From contig JAFZRP010000029.1 in assembly GCA_017619795.1 (NCBI GenBank), positions 1-44,521 of the forward strand: a stretch of DNA of 44,521 nucleotides, written 5' to 3'. The DNA is from Treponema sp. (GTDB taxonomy: Bacteria; Spirochaetota; Spirochaetia; Treponematales; Treponemataceae). Shown one piece after another: positions 28,101 to 35,834 of this stretch; position 1 is the stretch's first letter, and each line of letters begins with the position of its first letter. The notes under the pieces were generated by a model. It saw only the letters and a list, made by a program, of their open reading frames with translations. It had not been told where the DNA came from and did no database searches. The translations under genes were made by a program, and so were the position numbers.

Positions 28101-31100
28101 GTACAGCGCAGATAATGTAGCAAACAACAAGTTGGTAAAGATTTCTCAGAAGACCGATAGACCTGTAATCCGCTTTACAAACCTCAACCTCGGTACAGAC
28201 ACAGTCTGGCTCAAGAATACAAATACAATTCTTGGACTTATAAGTGATGATGATGGAGATGTAACAGCTCTTAGCTATAAGCTGGCAGCAGCAGAAAGCT
28301 GGACAGCACTTACTCCTGTTGCTGGCAATGGCTACTTTGAGATTACTGGTATTGCAGATGGACAGAGTACCTTCTACTTCCAGACAACAGATGCTGCAGG
28401 TAAAACATTTACAACCGATACCGATGCAACTCCAAATACTCTTAACGAGCCGATCTTAACAGACGGTACAAATAAGATTGAAAATGGCAAGGTTGAGCTT
28501 ACACTTAAGGTAGATAAGACATCTCCTACAGTACAGAATAAGCAGTATCAGATTTACAATACAGAAGCTGCTGAAGATGCTATATACGGAAAGTGGGGTG
28601 CTTTGATTACAGAAAATGATGTTTCAACCTGGACTCCAGGAGCTTGGAGCAGCAGTCTTGTAACTCTTGGTGGTAAATATACAGGCTTAAAGGTAAAACT
28701 TGAAGCTGCCGACCAGAACGCTATTACATCTGTAACTTCAACCTTTGCTGGAAATGCAGTAAGCTTTACATGTAGTGAAACTTATAATAATGCTGCTTAT
28801 CATCCATGGGCAACTGGAGAAATCTCTATTCCTAATAATGTAACAGAAGTTAGAGAACTTTCTGTAGTTATAACAGATGGTGCAGGTATAACAACAACCG
28901 AAGCAATCAGTATTGAAATTGATAATGCTGCTCCGGTAATTACTATTCAGGATCCATCAGCTTTGATTGGTACAACAGAAACTATCCGCGGTAATATTGC
29001 TACTTCCACTGCTTCAGAAAGCCGTGATGCAACCTTGTACTATGCAGTTTCCCGCTATGATGCAACAGAGAGTAATGTAAAACCTGCTGATTCTGGTAAA
29101 CGTATGGATGGCACTACAGTTCTTGCAACAGCCTGGACAGAGATAAAAGGTCTTACGACAGCCCTCAACTGGTATGTATATTTCGATGATCAGACAACTT
29201 TTGATGATCATACAGTTCGATTTGCTAAGTATCTTACAGGAAACTATCTTGATATAACTACAGATGCTGCAATTAATAATGAAACATATAATACTCCAAC
29301 AGACCTCTACTTCTGGGTTAAAGCAGTTGATTCTGTAGGTAATATTTCTACTGCTTGTAAGAAGGTTACGGTTGACCCACAAGGAGACCGTCCTAGTGTT
29401 ACACTTACTTATCCTGCTAACAACGAATATGATGAAGCTCCAACTCTTGGTGGTGCAATCCGCTTGAGTGGTACTGCAACAGACAACGAACAGGCTAAAT
29501 ATGTTTGGGTACAGATAGATAAGGATAATGATGGAACCTTCGATGCTACAGACCTTGCATATATGAACACAAATAACGGTACAACAAGAACCTACGGTTA
29601 TAAGCTTGGTCAGATTAGTACAAATACAGAAAAGTCAATTTATGAAATTGATATGGCTGTTACTTCGGGAACAAATATTAGTGACTACGGTATTATGGTT
29701 GATGTACAGGGTTCAAACTGGAACACTATTATTAATAGCCAGCTTGAATATTCACCAGCATCTGGCGGAATGACTACAATTCAGTTCATAATTTATGCTA
29801 CAGATGAACATAGAAATAAGTCTCTACCTGTAACTCAGACAATTCGTATTGATGCAGATAGTCCTGTAATTGTTCAGCAGTCACTCAAACTTGTACAGTA
29901 TGAACGCTTTGATGGTACAGCATGTACAGATGGCTCTGTGACCTCGGGTACAATTGCCAACGAAATTGAATATTCTGAAGATATGAGTATAAAGGGTATC
30001 TGGTTCCTCACAGGTACTATTTCAGACCCTTCTGGTATTAGAGAAATTTTTATTGACAATGTTAGGAAAATTGATTCTGCCGGACAAGATTATATGAATA
30101 ATATTGAAGGAATTATACTTAGACATGAGTATTTCGATGGAAATGAAAACAATTATTATTTCCAGATTCCTGTAGGTAATAATACTTCTGGTGAGGTAGG
30201 CAGTAATTTTGTTAAGCTTAAGGTTGTTGAAGATACAGCTACAAGGTTGATGGTAGAAGGAACCTTCTCTGTAAAATATGATAACAAAGTACCAGAAATT
30301 ATTGCTACTGGAAACAACGTTTATCTTGATGAAAATATTATTGACAGCAATGGCTTCTATACATTAGGTGCTGTAGCTAGCGAATATGATGTTGATGGCA
30401 TTTCTCAGTCTGGTGTAGACAGAATCGCCTTCTACTTTACAAGAGATCTGGAATACAATATCAAAACTCTTGATGATATGCAGTATTCTGCACACAGCGT
30501 TTCTGCAACACAAACACACGATTTGTTCGATGTTATGATAAGCTGCGAGAATAAGGATATTGATGATGTAACTACTGGCAATACAATAATCGATTATGCA
30601 AGCTACGGAGATTTTGATTATGATGGAATCTATACGCCTGGAATGATGAAAACCAACTATGTATATGAAGATTATCTTATCTGGGAAAAGACAACAGGTA
30701 CAATTTCTGGACAGGCTGTAACATTGACTTCTGTTGGAAAGAATGTTCACGTAGGTGGTCTTATTAAGATTAAGGGTGGTATTTATAAGATTACGGGTAT
30801 TGCAGGAAATACAATAAATATTTCTGGTGTGCCTGGAGATACAGCCTCAGCTGTTCAGGTTCTTTGTGCAATTGCAGGTGTTGTTGATAGTACAGACAGG
30901 CATGGTACTGTTACCAGCCCTACTAAGGGATACGGTTATGGTTATTACTATGGAAACTCTCTTGATAATGATAATGACCTTCTTGTTGAGACCTTTAAAA
31001 AGCAAGGTCAAAGCTGGATTTGGGATGCTGCAATCGTATCTACAAATATTCCAGACGGTCCTGTTACAGTACATATTGTCGCAATGGACAAAGCAGGAAA

Positions 31101-34100
31101 TGCTTCTGAGTATAAGTACAATGCTACAGTAAGTAATAATGGTCCTCGAATTGCCGGTATGAAGATTGGTACAGATGAAGACGGTGATGGTACTGTTGAA
31201 TATGATGAGTGTGATTCTACATACAGCAACCTCTATGTAAACGGAAGGCAGGGCAGCCAGAAGGTAACAGAAGCTACATTCCCACTACAGACAGGTATCT
31301 GGCCAACTTCTGCAATCAAGGCTAAAGGTCAGGTAGAAATCATACCGGAGATTATAGGTGGTAATGGCGCGCTGAAGTATACATACGATGTATTCTATAG
31401 AAATGCCGCTGATGATGGCTGGAATACAACTGCTGACTTCAGTAATTCAAATCCAACTAACAAAGCTCTTGGAACTGGTGGAGGTGCAAACGAAACTGTT
31501 GCAGCTCTTAGTCCTATGACTGTAACGGTAGAAGACTTTGTTAAGACAAAGAATGGTGCAGCTTATAATGCAACATCCAATAATGAAGTACAAATCAGAG
31601 ACGGTAACAACCATAAGTTCAGCTTCAATATTGGCGATAATACTCCTACAAGGACAGCCTACGGTAACAGTCAGAGTGTAACGCTTGATGTAATTATGGA
31701 TGTTGCTTTAGGAGATTCTAATTCAGCTAACAACTACATTCTTCCATTCTATTGGAACAGTGCAAGTTCAAACAGCTTGTTTGGTAACTCAAAGAACAAT
31801 GGTCATATTGAAATAGCTAAGGATTGGGTATTTGCAACAGATTATGATTCTACAGTAAAGACTGGTGAATATGATAGTGATCCAAAGGTTTCTGGAAAGA
31901 TTAAGATAGAAGGTATTGCGCAGGATGATACTTTACTGAAAGAGATAAAAGTACAGTTTAATAAGTCTATGGGTGGGCTTGGAACAACAGATACTACTAT
32001 TGCAACTTACAACGACACAGGAGCTAATGCCGGTACCTGGACAACAACAGCTCTTACAGAAACAACTACAACAGTTAACGGAGTAACAACGACAACTTAT
32101 GACATACCTTCGTCAGGCTGGGCTTCTGAAATACAGCGGGCAACTTATGGTGAGTTACTGGCTGCACACATCATTTCGGAGTTACCAACAATCGGTTATA
32201 CAACTGTCCAGACAGATGACTTAGTACCTTATGCATCTCAGCAATTCGGTCACGTAGTACACTGGATATTTTATCTTGATACTGCCTATGTACAGGATGT
32301 AGCTTCTACAGATGTTATAGTAACAGCAACTGCAACAGATAAAGGTACGCCTACTTGGAATGGAGGTGGTATTGTATATACTTCAAATTATGTAGTTGTA
32401 ACAAATGATTCTTCTGGTTACTCTGGAAAAGTTACGAAAACCGGTAACACAGTAACAGAAGGTGAATACACAGGTAAATACAAAATGGATATTGTCCCTT
32501 ACATCACTTCTGTAACAACAGCTTTAACAAATAAGCTCAAATCAAATTTGAAGACAGCTTATTCTAGAACAGCACTTGGTCACTATATTGCAAGAAGTAA
32601 CGAAACTGGAATAATAATTTCAGGTTTCAATCTTGCTGGTGGTACTGTAAACTTTACTCATGAAACAACAGATACTACAAATTATACAACTGCTTATAAT
32701 ACAAGTGGTATTAGTATACCGACAAATGCACGCTCTGGAGAAATGAGTGTAACTGTAGGCGTAATAGAAACGCTCAACAACAAAAACAATAACAACGCAA
32801 GTGGTGGCACAGAAGTTATAACCGAAGCAAGCTTGTATGAAACAAAAAATACTTACGCTTACAACCGAATGCCAAACCGTATAAACAATAATCTGCTTAC
32901 AGATGATGTTGTTATAGATATTTGGGAGTTTGACAGCGATGCTGCAAAACCAAATAGTGGTGAATTGAGAGAGCCTGTAATGAAGATTAACCCTGTTACT
33001 GGTAAAGTAGGAATTGCATTTGCAAGTGGAACTATGGATTTTGCTATGCCTGGAAATACTACAACTACTGGTGTACAAGCTTCCAATACAAGTGAAAATA
33101 CGAGTCCTTCAACAAAGAATCAATATTCGTATAGTCTATGGCAAAATAATTATGAATCCTACAATAATATTAGCTTGGTTTATGATGACAATGGTTTTGC
33201 TCATGCTACTGCAGCTGGTTTAGATACCAATGTCGCAGAAAATTCGAAGAGTTGCGGAAAACTCTCATATTTCTATAATAGATGGGGAAGAAGTGGAACA
33301 TCTACGAGTGGAAACTATGAAGGTGTAAAAGCAATTCGTCTTGAATCAATAGCTGTTCCAGTTACACCAACTAGTGGAACAGGATTTACTATAAATGGTA
33401 TTGAAGATTTAAAACTCCTTGTAAATGGAACAATACCAAATACAGATACTATTTCTGAAAATCGTTTTAATTCATCATCGTTAGTTACAACTGTGGATGG
33501 AAGCAATACAGCAGTTTATCTTGCTTACTATGACAATATTCAGAAGCAAATTCGTTTTAGATATAATAGTGCAGTAACATCCTCTTGGGCGGGTACTGCT
33601 GGCATTATAGCTCATCACAAAAATGATGTTGACCAGTTTGTAGACAATTTTGTTAGAATTAATAAAACTGCTACTTCTAGTTCAACTTCTAGATCTGATT
33701 ATGATTCATATATAGCGACAAATTCTATGACAAGTAGTTTGGACGCTCAATTATATTATGAATCTAAAACAGATTATTTTAGTTTGATTGCAGGTGTGGA
33801 TTATCAACAGGGTGAACTCAGAGAACAAGATAATGCAGGTAATTCTGGTAGATGTTTAACTGGTTATGATACAGGCTATAATGCAGGAAAATATGTTGCT
33901 ATAGATGCTATTTCCAAAAATAGTTTTAATCCTGTTAAAACGAATGATGTTGTAGTTGCTGTTTGGTATGATGGAGAAAAGTTAAGATATGCCTATAACG
34001 ATAATCCTACAAGCGGATTGGATAATGGTTCTGCCGGTGGCTGGAAGGGTAATAAGGTTATCTTTGCTGATGGTGGTGAACATTGTGCAATAAAGGTTGA

Positions 34101-34734
34101 TCCTCTTGGAGGAATCCACATTGCTGCTTATGTTGAAGGAAGCTTACGCTATGCTTATCTTTCAAGTTATGATGATGCTACTTATGTAGAAAATTATAAT
34201 AGCCCAACAACAAATAAAGCTGTAATTGTAGATTCATTTACTCTTACTGGAGAGCGAATTACAATCGATGCTGGTCTTGCACAGGTACCAGGAACTACAG
34301 ATTATGTAGTTGTTCCATACATCAGTTATTATAATAATATGGCTCATTTACCTGTTGTTGCACATCCTGTTATTAAGAGTACAATGAATTATGCAGCCCA
34401 AGGAATAGACAATACTAGTGAGTATCAAATCTTTACCGGTGACTGGGAAGTTTCTCTTGTTCCTTCTCCAAAAACTATAACAACAAATAGCTACGATAAG
34501 ATTAATCTTGCTCTTTGGAAGCGAGCTGCAGCAAATGGTACCGAACCAAAGGGAATGATTGTTACTAGTTTAGACTCTGGATTTACTGGTCCAGCAGCTG
34601 GACATACTTCTGTGGACAATACTAGTGATGAACAGTGTGGTCATATCTACGGTAACGGTACCAAGAATCCAATTATGGGTTATGCTGTAGAAACCTCAGT
34701 AGGTACAGCTCTTGAAACTGCTCAAATGCGCTAA
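16108..34734 (+). CDS. Giant 6,208-residue multidomain lipoprotein, probable surface adhesin
   Basis: The signal peptide ends in LFFNC, a relaxed spirochaete lipobox. Modules in order: a Big_3-type Ig domain (about 35-115; KKGERLDLAGLVV, YSDGSEETITDF); a formylglycine-generating-enzyme/C-type-lectin-like domain (128-377; GYRLPTEEEWEFAARGG, MGGNVRELCWD, RIVRGGNY); one InlB repeat (385-455; GYEFLGWYTS, LTLYAKW); then about 35 Ig-like modules from 582 to about 4,725, averaging near 118 residues and joined by VDxTAP-type linkers. Ca-type loops DKDNDGTFDATD (about 4,471) and DEDGDGTVEYDE (about 5,023) follow. The C-terminal 600 residues repeat A-x-Y-D-G-x-L-R-Y-A-Y strands like a beta-propeller. 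The frame is unbroken. An outer-membrane-anchored fibre of roughly 650 kDa binding host or plant glycans or proteins is inferred. The CAGGAG ribosome site lies seven bases before the ATG. Confidence 0.92.
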   Translation: MKKVFTIFIITLFSIILFFNCKIDANTNEKDSFIEEIKILQEPYKTKYKKGERLDLAGLVVVAVYSDGSEETITDFTTFPAEGEKLDYVGTKEVAIRKDIKKSKDSLICFAYFNIEIEEKTRNYNPTEGFVFVEGETITGSEEYSSQGNGVFTEGKHVTLNDFYMCDHEVMQGEYEIIMGKNPSIGTTNTANEESQKSRPVENISWYEAIVYCNKLSLKEGLTPCYIIEGINDWNLLSYSEIPEQNNSIWDNVVFDSSANGYRLPTEEEWEFAARGGKSTYGTASFKEDSGTDIALVEWNKKNSDGKTHEVRRKSPNALGLFDMGGNVRELCWDSNGSERIVRGGNYLSSLEDYSFLERNSILPYIKDSSIGMRITRSVIQESSGKSFTINYVSSYGQKPADIMIYDGNVLTGRNLPELSCKGYEFLGWYTSNSFEEETRITSGYIVTGDLTLYAKWIKVTSTDPQPESAQIRLVVQYPTETLTRVKKGDGILFEGVVSTINGTPTITISRQGEADENEVVIWRYEFEEDEGIENTVSGTYDFSYSRYIPETWFNQAKSQQYRVIIRADNGKIVESEKTVFYDVDGPEINITDIKPVVEKYSRECINKKITVKGFITDKFDNVDSANWALVKRDDAGEDVIIDSGNGLKSSFTFEADTGNYDYTDAFLRINAYDRAGNKTTKDLYYYIDQSTDIPTIQPNDPDTLTFDLKSKQALVETNNAMTDTDYRKNFFTGNSQILLKFTDDDGIDKITVSTTVEGQSEAATSSSVQAKNATEYTYAYKAPESEGYYRIDVVVTDKNGGTNGENFCILVSGETPSLKLTTSPEFITTNIEDITPNAKTAFTVIGLNSGSAPFKKVIRCQDGEAESDGIELAVAKFTESAEGKNDVVDKRRWVDTFIPESSNATGSVRYVLYDAYGISAEQTFNYKVDSVRPVARITSCLDKYTSNSGTFRFVGTASDNEAGSGVAKVQIRIDNYDEEVGDEIASYWSELPVSGNNSTGWIDVSGTDNWNALIAFSDYPRVFGKEGEKVLYVRVEDAVGNYNEMQSKVFIFDTVDPNVSIDKYTGDEEKAIVAVNGKKSVEVSQNFSLGGTMFDKYGIENITVEQTFGDNTITVYGIDSNEESEGNWSWLVDNLPRKMDAPGSSQNPVESGKYTYKVTVTDKSGKQSSETVTVSVDITPPTITITKPLGNITNADGSITKNFLSSDSYMFQGRVVDNEEGTGVDKYFYYLTTEDTVPDDTSAWSFATSDVDWSFAKTIADGPNAVTGYDLYEGEWKLYVKAVDKAGNVSDIVSREFSIDKAAPVISVTNLEESGITYFKGSTFTVNGTASDTYGIESVVIKNGTTPIATISGSNITNNNWSFPLQLEANTGLSLSFTATDKAGRQSETITRSVYRDTQPPSLWITSDLSGLITNVSSGVRIQGSVNDGTGCGVDKVLYSIDGSEPSLQAAITEQIWTIILTPENLPAEGLYTLKVKAVDKLGNKTETPVTGALAYDIAKPIITVKLNDGTERPVSNNNYTNPIVVKEDYFTISGTFNDTGTNVTVSATLDCLDETATTTITQTPSAAKSGTWTLAQTRRNGTQTVTDIPDGTYEYTITAIDEAGVYTGSTARKESIRFRVIKDTIAPTVTITNPETDIARKNTNAINEAYFRFEGSITEANGIQAVWYKIVDITEAAPSVPTSSQSALNAANWSSWANANYGSSTWNATQAFKAKGAAGDGIEEGNYKIYVYAVDKAGNVSTVAVREFDVDMAYPSLADASTVVRTKEGFTLCGMASDTFGLLAGTDALTISDGTQTWNVSVISSGEWAKDFVVGSSNTSAENYISDGIKTFTITAKDKAGKTASITRTVIVDTTAPVVTISTFNDSTNGQSYIFSGIVVDENLKSAVAELFKNGDATPVQTKNLTPDAEGNWILIVYNLAEGEYTLKVTATDIVDTVTTVDTASDSSYKLIVDATAPASTLSIASGTVYGADGTVVSTIVNNGKYYSKAAYTINGVITEANYDASQVTLYAKKNGVNIIAPTLSGIESKNWSFTGITSEDAEYEYKLRISDKVGNETEYIVTVVYDTTAPAATVTRPDTNFSGANSISGSAYNFTGVATDETAGILVERYIITQEELTVAQIKTNGAAGTGWTTVTSDNGTWASPTQTLITGTTPSANANTLHEGKWYVYIYAKDILGHETTASRIVWIDQSAPAITNVSSGTLSGTTATNGTVTISGNATDANGITGIVIHDAFVPTISGQTGVADVSLTADQLGIDGSFIRTYSAANLNDGEHTFTITATDVAGKTNTTTIAVVVDKTAPSPVLSGVPDKDDTKGSAFTFSGSAADATSGIEKVEITISNGIQTKTVQASGKEVWSSRIGFYTTGWTDIFGTQAAPIQGEKTVTITAYDGAGNTSTTTNTFLFDNTDPFISIDESSIGQFMPVSGFTIIGTIADTYQLGSLSLIEKKDGTPTAASGEDGYTVMTSTGTSANFSINVPLGDVTPTDGTYTYEFVLTDSVGHIVNSKIYTTTVDSTAPVVSITTPATDFTNKGVDAIAETSYRFTGTSNDTNGISAVYYKIATTAPANVPTSSTLAESTWANEGFIKVNSTINWTAFPTFKVKGASGDGIEEGLGYKIYVYAVDNAGNVSSAAVREFDVDMAAPSLTVGVTTNANCIEKNAVYYFNSENLTGTLAYLDTLAMSSSRAIRIKVDGVDITDNSTLTSTSWSIPAFNFIESEMSTIMFEATDSVGKTAIKAFSVCKDTTAPMIAIVRPEPDGNIDVSPVNARISVVENGVGIQGKTATVDSKVEYRFNGGAWTPTNYTGGTAIEQELDLGTTQGEMTLEVRATDKLGNTYITPAVTFYYDYQDPVIVETDEVERYVNGTFTLTGTAYDSYKLSYIEVKDTIDGNKVYRSDSNINTQITYTGDIENAVSAATATTWTLAFTSDDWAGFSEGNHVFKITAYDVSGRSAEVPNKNIWIDKHAPVVTSAIVPTTAQTQGSSFRFSGIAKDYNKNAGTVNSNSLDSGIKKVEIQITNDGVAAVNSTTATATATGWIDATGQEDWNTIIAFDNYEVFSTEGVKTLHIRATDESGLTSTVFTKNFVYDKAAPTLAVSTYTPEGGSALSISSTDNEPTFNVNGNFTLSGISSDNNGVKDIKIYQKIGTGDEVLLQILTGSQTASWSISGLPRNPDSTSTTLNGNDLSSGIYTYRVVVTDNAGVTDIPESTAKTASKTVKATIDKTAPVVVITNPANENANTGLNAISVVSNRFAGTASDNHDGATEVGAVWYKIIARDGTVPTAPTASTTVDSTWTGLGFKKASNTTNWFFSQAMNEGTTANDSDHICEGCYRLVVYAVDNAGNVSTPETQYFDVDMNAPIIETMLDDSYLNESMTQTKTAAYTFKYKVTETYGLAANNPVVTMKKDNVDFTGFTQSAADADSYVTVTINSQTDGLYEYTISATDLVGKNYTIRRNILLDTTPPTLSIISPDLSGYQNTLNVKVNGSSEDKSGTQAVWYSFGVASMPSVPSTNTTVDSSWTSNGWTKATGSTSWNFTVTGVEGTDKNLYIAAVDTNGKVTTSGAISAVVKVDVTNPTLTETGVGAGTQYKNAAFTLSGTAIDAGSGLVAVNPVTIIDGSTNYNPTVTSGTWIQTITPASDGEYTFTIKATDNAGRESTLSRTVIYDTVLPTVSTKAISTSIDSQKHTVNSTVWYSTSQIPVVIEGSDGDSNGSGVSTIECSTDNSSWSLLSRSGSNYIGTISCTTQGENTIYIRVTDNAGNTTSSYDTLTVNVDTLSPDTFTLGTVEGAALEGIKLVNGRETLTFTGTATDNTDGCGIASVKLTKIGSVTKNIAATNNSGTYSITIPVADMPTVTTPVNVIVTVTDNAGNSAEFTAFQMQFDNTYPLATVGNIADADKTTSFVTEVNGTITVSGTANDTHLLTGIKLQYQTSANGTSGWSDWADYIATSNTTGSFYNWSYNIDTTASPFTDETYVRFRAVATDEADNTGNTGTTTQYSADNVANNKLVKISQKTDRPVIRFTNLNLGTDTVWLKNTNTILGLISDDDGDVTALSYKLAAAESWTALTPVAGNGYFEITGIADGQSTFYFQTTDAAGKTFTTDTDATPNTLNEPILTDGTNKIENGKVELTLKVDKTSPTVQNKQYQIYNTEAAEDAIYGKWGALITENDVSTWTPGAWSSSLVTLGGKYTGLKVKLEAADQNAITSVTSTFAGNAVSFTCSETYNNAAYHPWATGEISIPNNVTEVRELSVVITDGAGITTTEAISIEIDNAAPVITIQDPSALIGTTETIRGNIATSTASESRDATLYYAVSRYDATESNVKPADSGKRMDGTTVLATAWTEIKGLTTALNWYVYFDDQTTFDDHTVRFAKYLTGNYLDITTDAAINNETYNTPTDLYFWVKAVDSVGNISTACKKVTVDPQGDRPSVTLTYPANNEYDEAPTLGGAIRLSGTATDNEQAKYVWVQIDKDNDGTFDATDLAYMNTNNGTTRTYGYKLGQISTNTEKSIYEIDMAVTSGTNISDYGIMVDVQGSNWNTIINSQLEYSPASGGMTTIQFIIYATDEHRNKSLPVTQTIRIDADSPVIVQQSLKLVQYERFDGTACTDGSVTSGTIANEIEYSEDMSIKGIWFLTGTISDPSGIREIFIDNVRKIDSAGQDYMNNIEGIILRHEYFDGNENNYYFQIPVGNNTSGEVGSNFVKLKVVEDTATRLMVEGTFSVKYDNKVPEIIATGNNVYLDENIIDSNGFYTLGAVASEYDVDGISQSGVDRIAFYFTRDLEYNIKTLDDMQYSAHSVSATQTHDLFDVMISCENKDIDDVTTGNTIIDYASYGDFDYDGIYTPGMMKTNYVYEDYLIWEKTTGTISGQAVTLTSVGKNVHVGGLIKIKGGIYKITGIAGNTINISGVPGDTASAVQVLCAIAGVVDSTDRHGTVTSPTKGYGYGYYYGNSLDNDNDLLVETFKKQGQSWIWDAAIVSTNIPDGPVTVHIVAMDKAGNASEYKYNATVSNNGPRIAGMKIGTDEDGDGTVEYDECDSTYSNLYVNGRQGSQKVTEATFPLQTGIWPTSAIKAKGQVEIIPEIIGGNGALKYTYDVFYRNAADDGWNTTADFSNSNPTNKALGTGGGANETVAALSPMTVTVEDFVKTKNGAAYNATSNNEVQIRDGNNHKFSFNIGDNTPTRTAYGNSQSVTLDVIMDVALGDSNSANNYILPFYWNSASSNSLFGNSKNNGHIEIAKDWVFATDYDSTVKTGEYDSDPKVSGKIKIEGIAQDDTLLKEIKVQFNKSMGGLGTTDTTIATYNDTGANAGTWTTTALTETTTTVNGVTTTTYDIPSSGWASEIQRATYGELLAAHIISELPTIGYTTVQTDDLVPYASQQFGHVVHWIFYLDTAYVQDVASTDVIVTATATDKGTPTWNGGGIVYTSNYVVVTNDSSGYSGKVTKTGNTVTEGEYTGKYKMDIVPYITSVTTALTNKLKSNLKTAYSRTALGHYIARSNETGIIISGFNLAGGTVNFTHETTDTTNYTTAYNTSGISIPTNARSGEMSVTVGVIETLNNKNNNNASGGTEVITEASLYETKNTYAYNRMPNRINNNLLTDDVVIDIWEFDSDAAKPNSGELREPVMKINPVTGKVGIAFASGTMDFAMPGNTTTTGVQASNTSENTSPSTKNQYSYSLWQNNYESYNNISLVYDDNGFAHATAAGLDTNVAENSKSCGKLSYFYNRWGRSGTSTSGNYEGVKAIRLESIAVPVTPTSGTGFTINGIEDLKLLVNGTIPNTDTISENRFNSSSLVTTVDGSNTAVYLAYYDNIQKQIRFRYNSAVTSSWAGTAGIIAHHKNDVDQFVDNFVRINKTATSSSTSRSDYDSYIATNSMTSSLDAQLYYESKTDYFSLIAGVDYQQGELREQDNAGNSGRCLTGYDTGYNAGKYVAIDAISKNSFNPVKTNDVVVAVWYDGEKLRYAYNDNPTSGLDNGSAGGWKGNKVIFADGGEHCAIKVDPLGGIHIAAYVEGSLRYAYLSSYDDATYVENYNSPTTNKAVIVDSFTLTGERITIDAGLAQVPGTTDYVVVPYISYYNNMAHLPVVAHPVIKSTMNYAAQGIDNTSEYQIFTGDWEVSLVPSPKTITTNSYDKINLALWKRAAANGTEPKGMIVTSLDSGFTGPAAGHTSVDNTSDEQCGHIYGNGTKNPIMGYAVETSVGTALETAQMR

Positions 34735-34739
34735 CCTGT

Positions 34740-35786
34740 TTACAATTCCGCATAAGCCCTTGCAATTTCGGCAAAACGCGGGAGTATCAGCTCTACATAG
34801 CCATGCTGTGTAGATGCTATAAGCCCGCGGTTTATAAGACGTTCCCGATATTTTGAAAAGGTTGAACTTGTCATATTCACTTTTTGGCAGATTTCGCTTA
34901 CCTTGGTTTTTGAATCTGTTATTGCCAGAATTACGTTTCTGTCTTGCTCCGAAAGACCTTCCCAGATTTTTCTGTAAACAAAATCATCAAGTAAATCATC
35001 AAACTTAATAAGTATTTCTTCTAACGAAAGAGAAGTCCTATAATCAAAGTACAGCAAACCTAGTGCCTGAAATGCAAAGGCGTATCCCTTTGTAATTTTT
35101 GCCAGCTTTCGAGCAAGTTCAATATCTATATCAAATACTTTTTGATATTGCTTTGAGATTTGCAGAAGACTAAGTGGTGCAAGATTAATTTTTGGAGTAC
35201 GTAATAAAAAAGTCAGTGAAGGATCATTTTGAATACTAAATATATTTTCGTATAATCCGGTCATTAAAAGAAAAACAGTATAATCCTTACGAAGAAAGAT
35301 TTGAAACTCACTTGCAAAGTGCCGCATACTATCACCGTTCATAACTTCATCAATCGTTATAAGTACTTTTTTATTCTTCTTTTTTAATCCTTCAAGGATT
35401 TCGTTAATAATACTTATGCTGTTTCTGTTTTGATTTTCACCATTCAATCCAATTCCAAAGCCAGCAACCGAAACATTGAAACCTTTTTTTAATATGTCTG
35501 TAAACTTCTTGCAGGCATCTACCAAACGAATTGCAAAATCTGAAAGTAAATCTTGTGTAGAGTTTATATCTACAACAATCCAATCCTTTTCTTTTAGAAG
35601 CTCTTTTTCTACCGTAGTCATAAGAACTGTTTTTCCACTACCACGAATCCCTTCTATTAAACATGCATGACTAACAGGATTTGATGATTTAAATGTATGT
35701 ACAATTTCTTCAACATATTCGTAACGTGAAATTAATTCATTTGGCGATTTTCCAAAGGATAATGTAAAAGGATTGTTCTCTTTCAT
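34740..35786 (-). CDS. AAA-type ATPase with C-terminal winged helix (ORC/Cdc6-like layout)
   Basis: This 348-residue protein has Walker A GIRGSGKT near residues 45-52, Walker B KVLITIDEV near 137-145, a sensor-like FLLMTG near 175, and a helical lid. The C-terminal winged helix spans about 285-345 (SEICQKVNMTSSTFSKYRERLINRGL). This is the AAA_16/archaeal-type ATPase layout shared by ORC/Cdc6-like and STAND-related proteins. Members of this type occur in many gut anaerobes, often without an assigned role. AGGAG (minus strand, 35801-35797) lies ten bases before the ATG. The gene ends five bases from the stop of the giant gene. The direct-repeat array at 35827-35939 lies directly upstream, so the protein may bind it and regulate itself and the flanking lipoprotein genes. 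Replication or defence roles cannot be excluded. Confidence 0.88.
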   Translation of the reverse strand: MKENNPFTLSFGKSPNELISRYEYVEEIVHTFKSSNPVSHACLIEGIRGSGKTVLMTTVEKELLKEKDWIVVDINSTQDLLSDFAIRLVDACKKFTDILKKGFNVSVAGFGIGLNGENQNRNSISIINEILEGLKKKNKKVLITIDEVMNGDSMRHFASEFQIFLRKDYTVFLLMTGLYENIFSIQNDPSLTFLLRTPKINLAPLSLLQISKQYQKVFDIDIELARKLAKITKGYAFAFQALGLLYFDYRTSLSLEEILIKFDDLLDDFVYRKIWEGLSEQDRNVILAITDSKTKVSEICQKVNMTSSTFSKYRERLINRGLIASTQHGYVELILPRFAEIARAYAEL

Positions 35787-35806
35787 TGGTCAACATCTCC
35801 TAAAAA

Positions 35807-35834
35807 GTATTATTAATTTATATTCTTTCATAAA
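35807..35834 (-). promoter_or_regulatory. Possible promoter of the ATPase gene
   Basis: On the minus strand TTTATG (35834-35829), 16-nt spacer, TAATAC (35812-35807). The match is moderate. The -35 falls inside the first unit of the repeat array, so array binding would interfere with polymerase. Confidence 0.35.

Noticed and set aside
30827..31132. 101-codon plus-strand frame inside the giant gene
   Set aside because: It is a frame-shifted reading of the giant coding sequence without a ribosome site.
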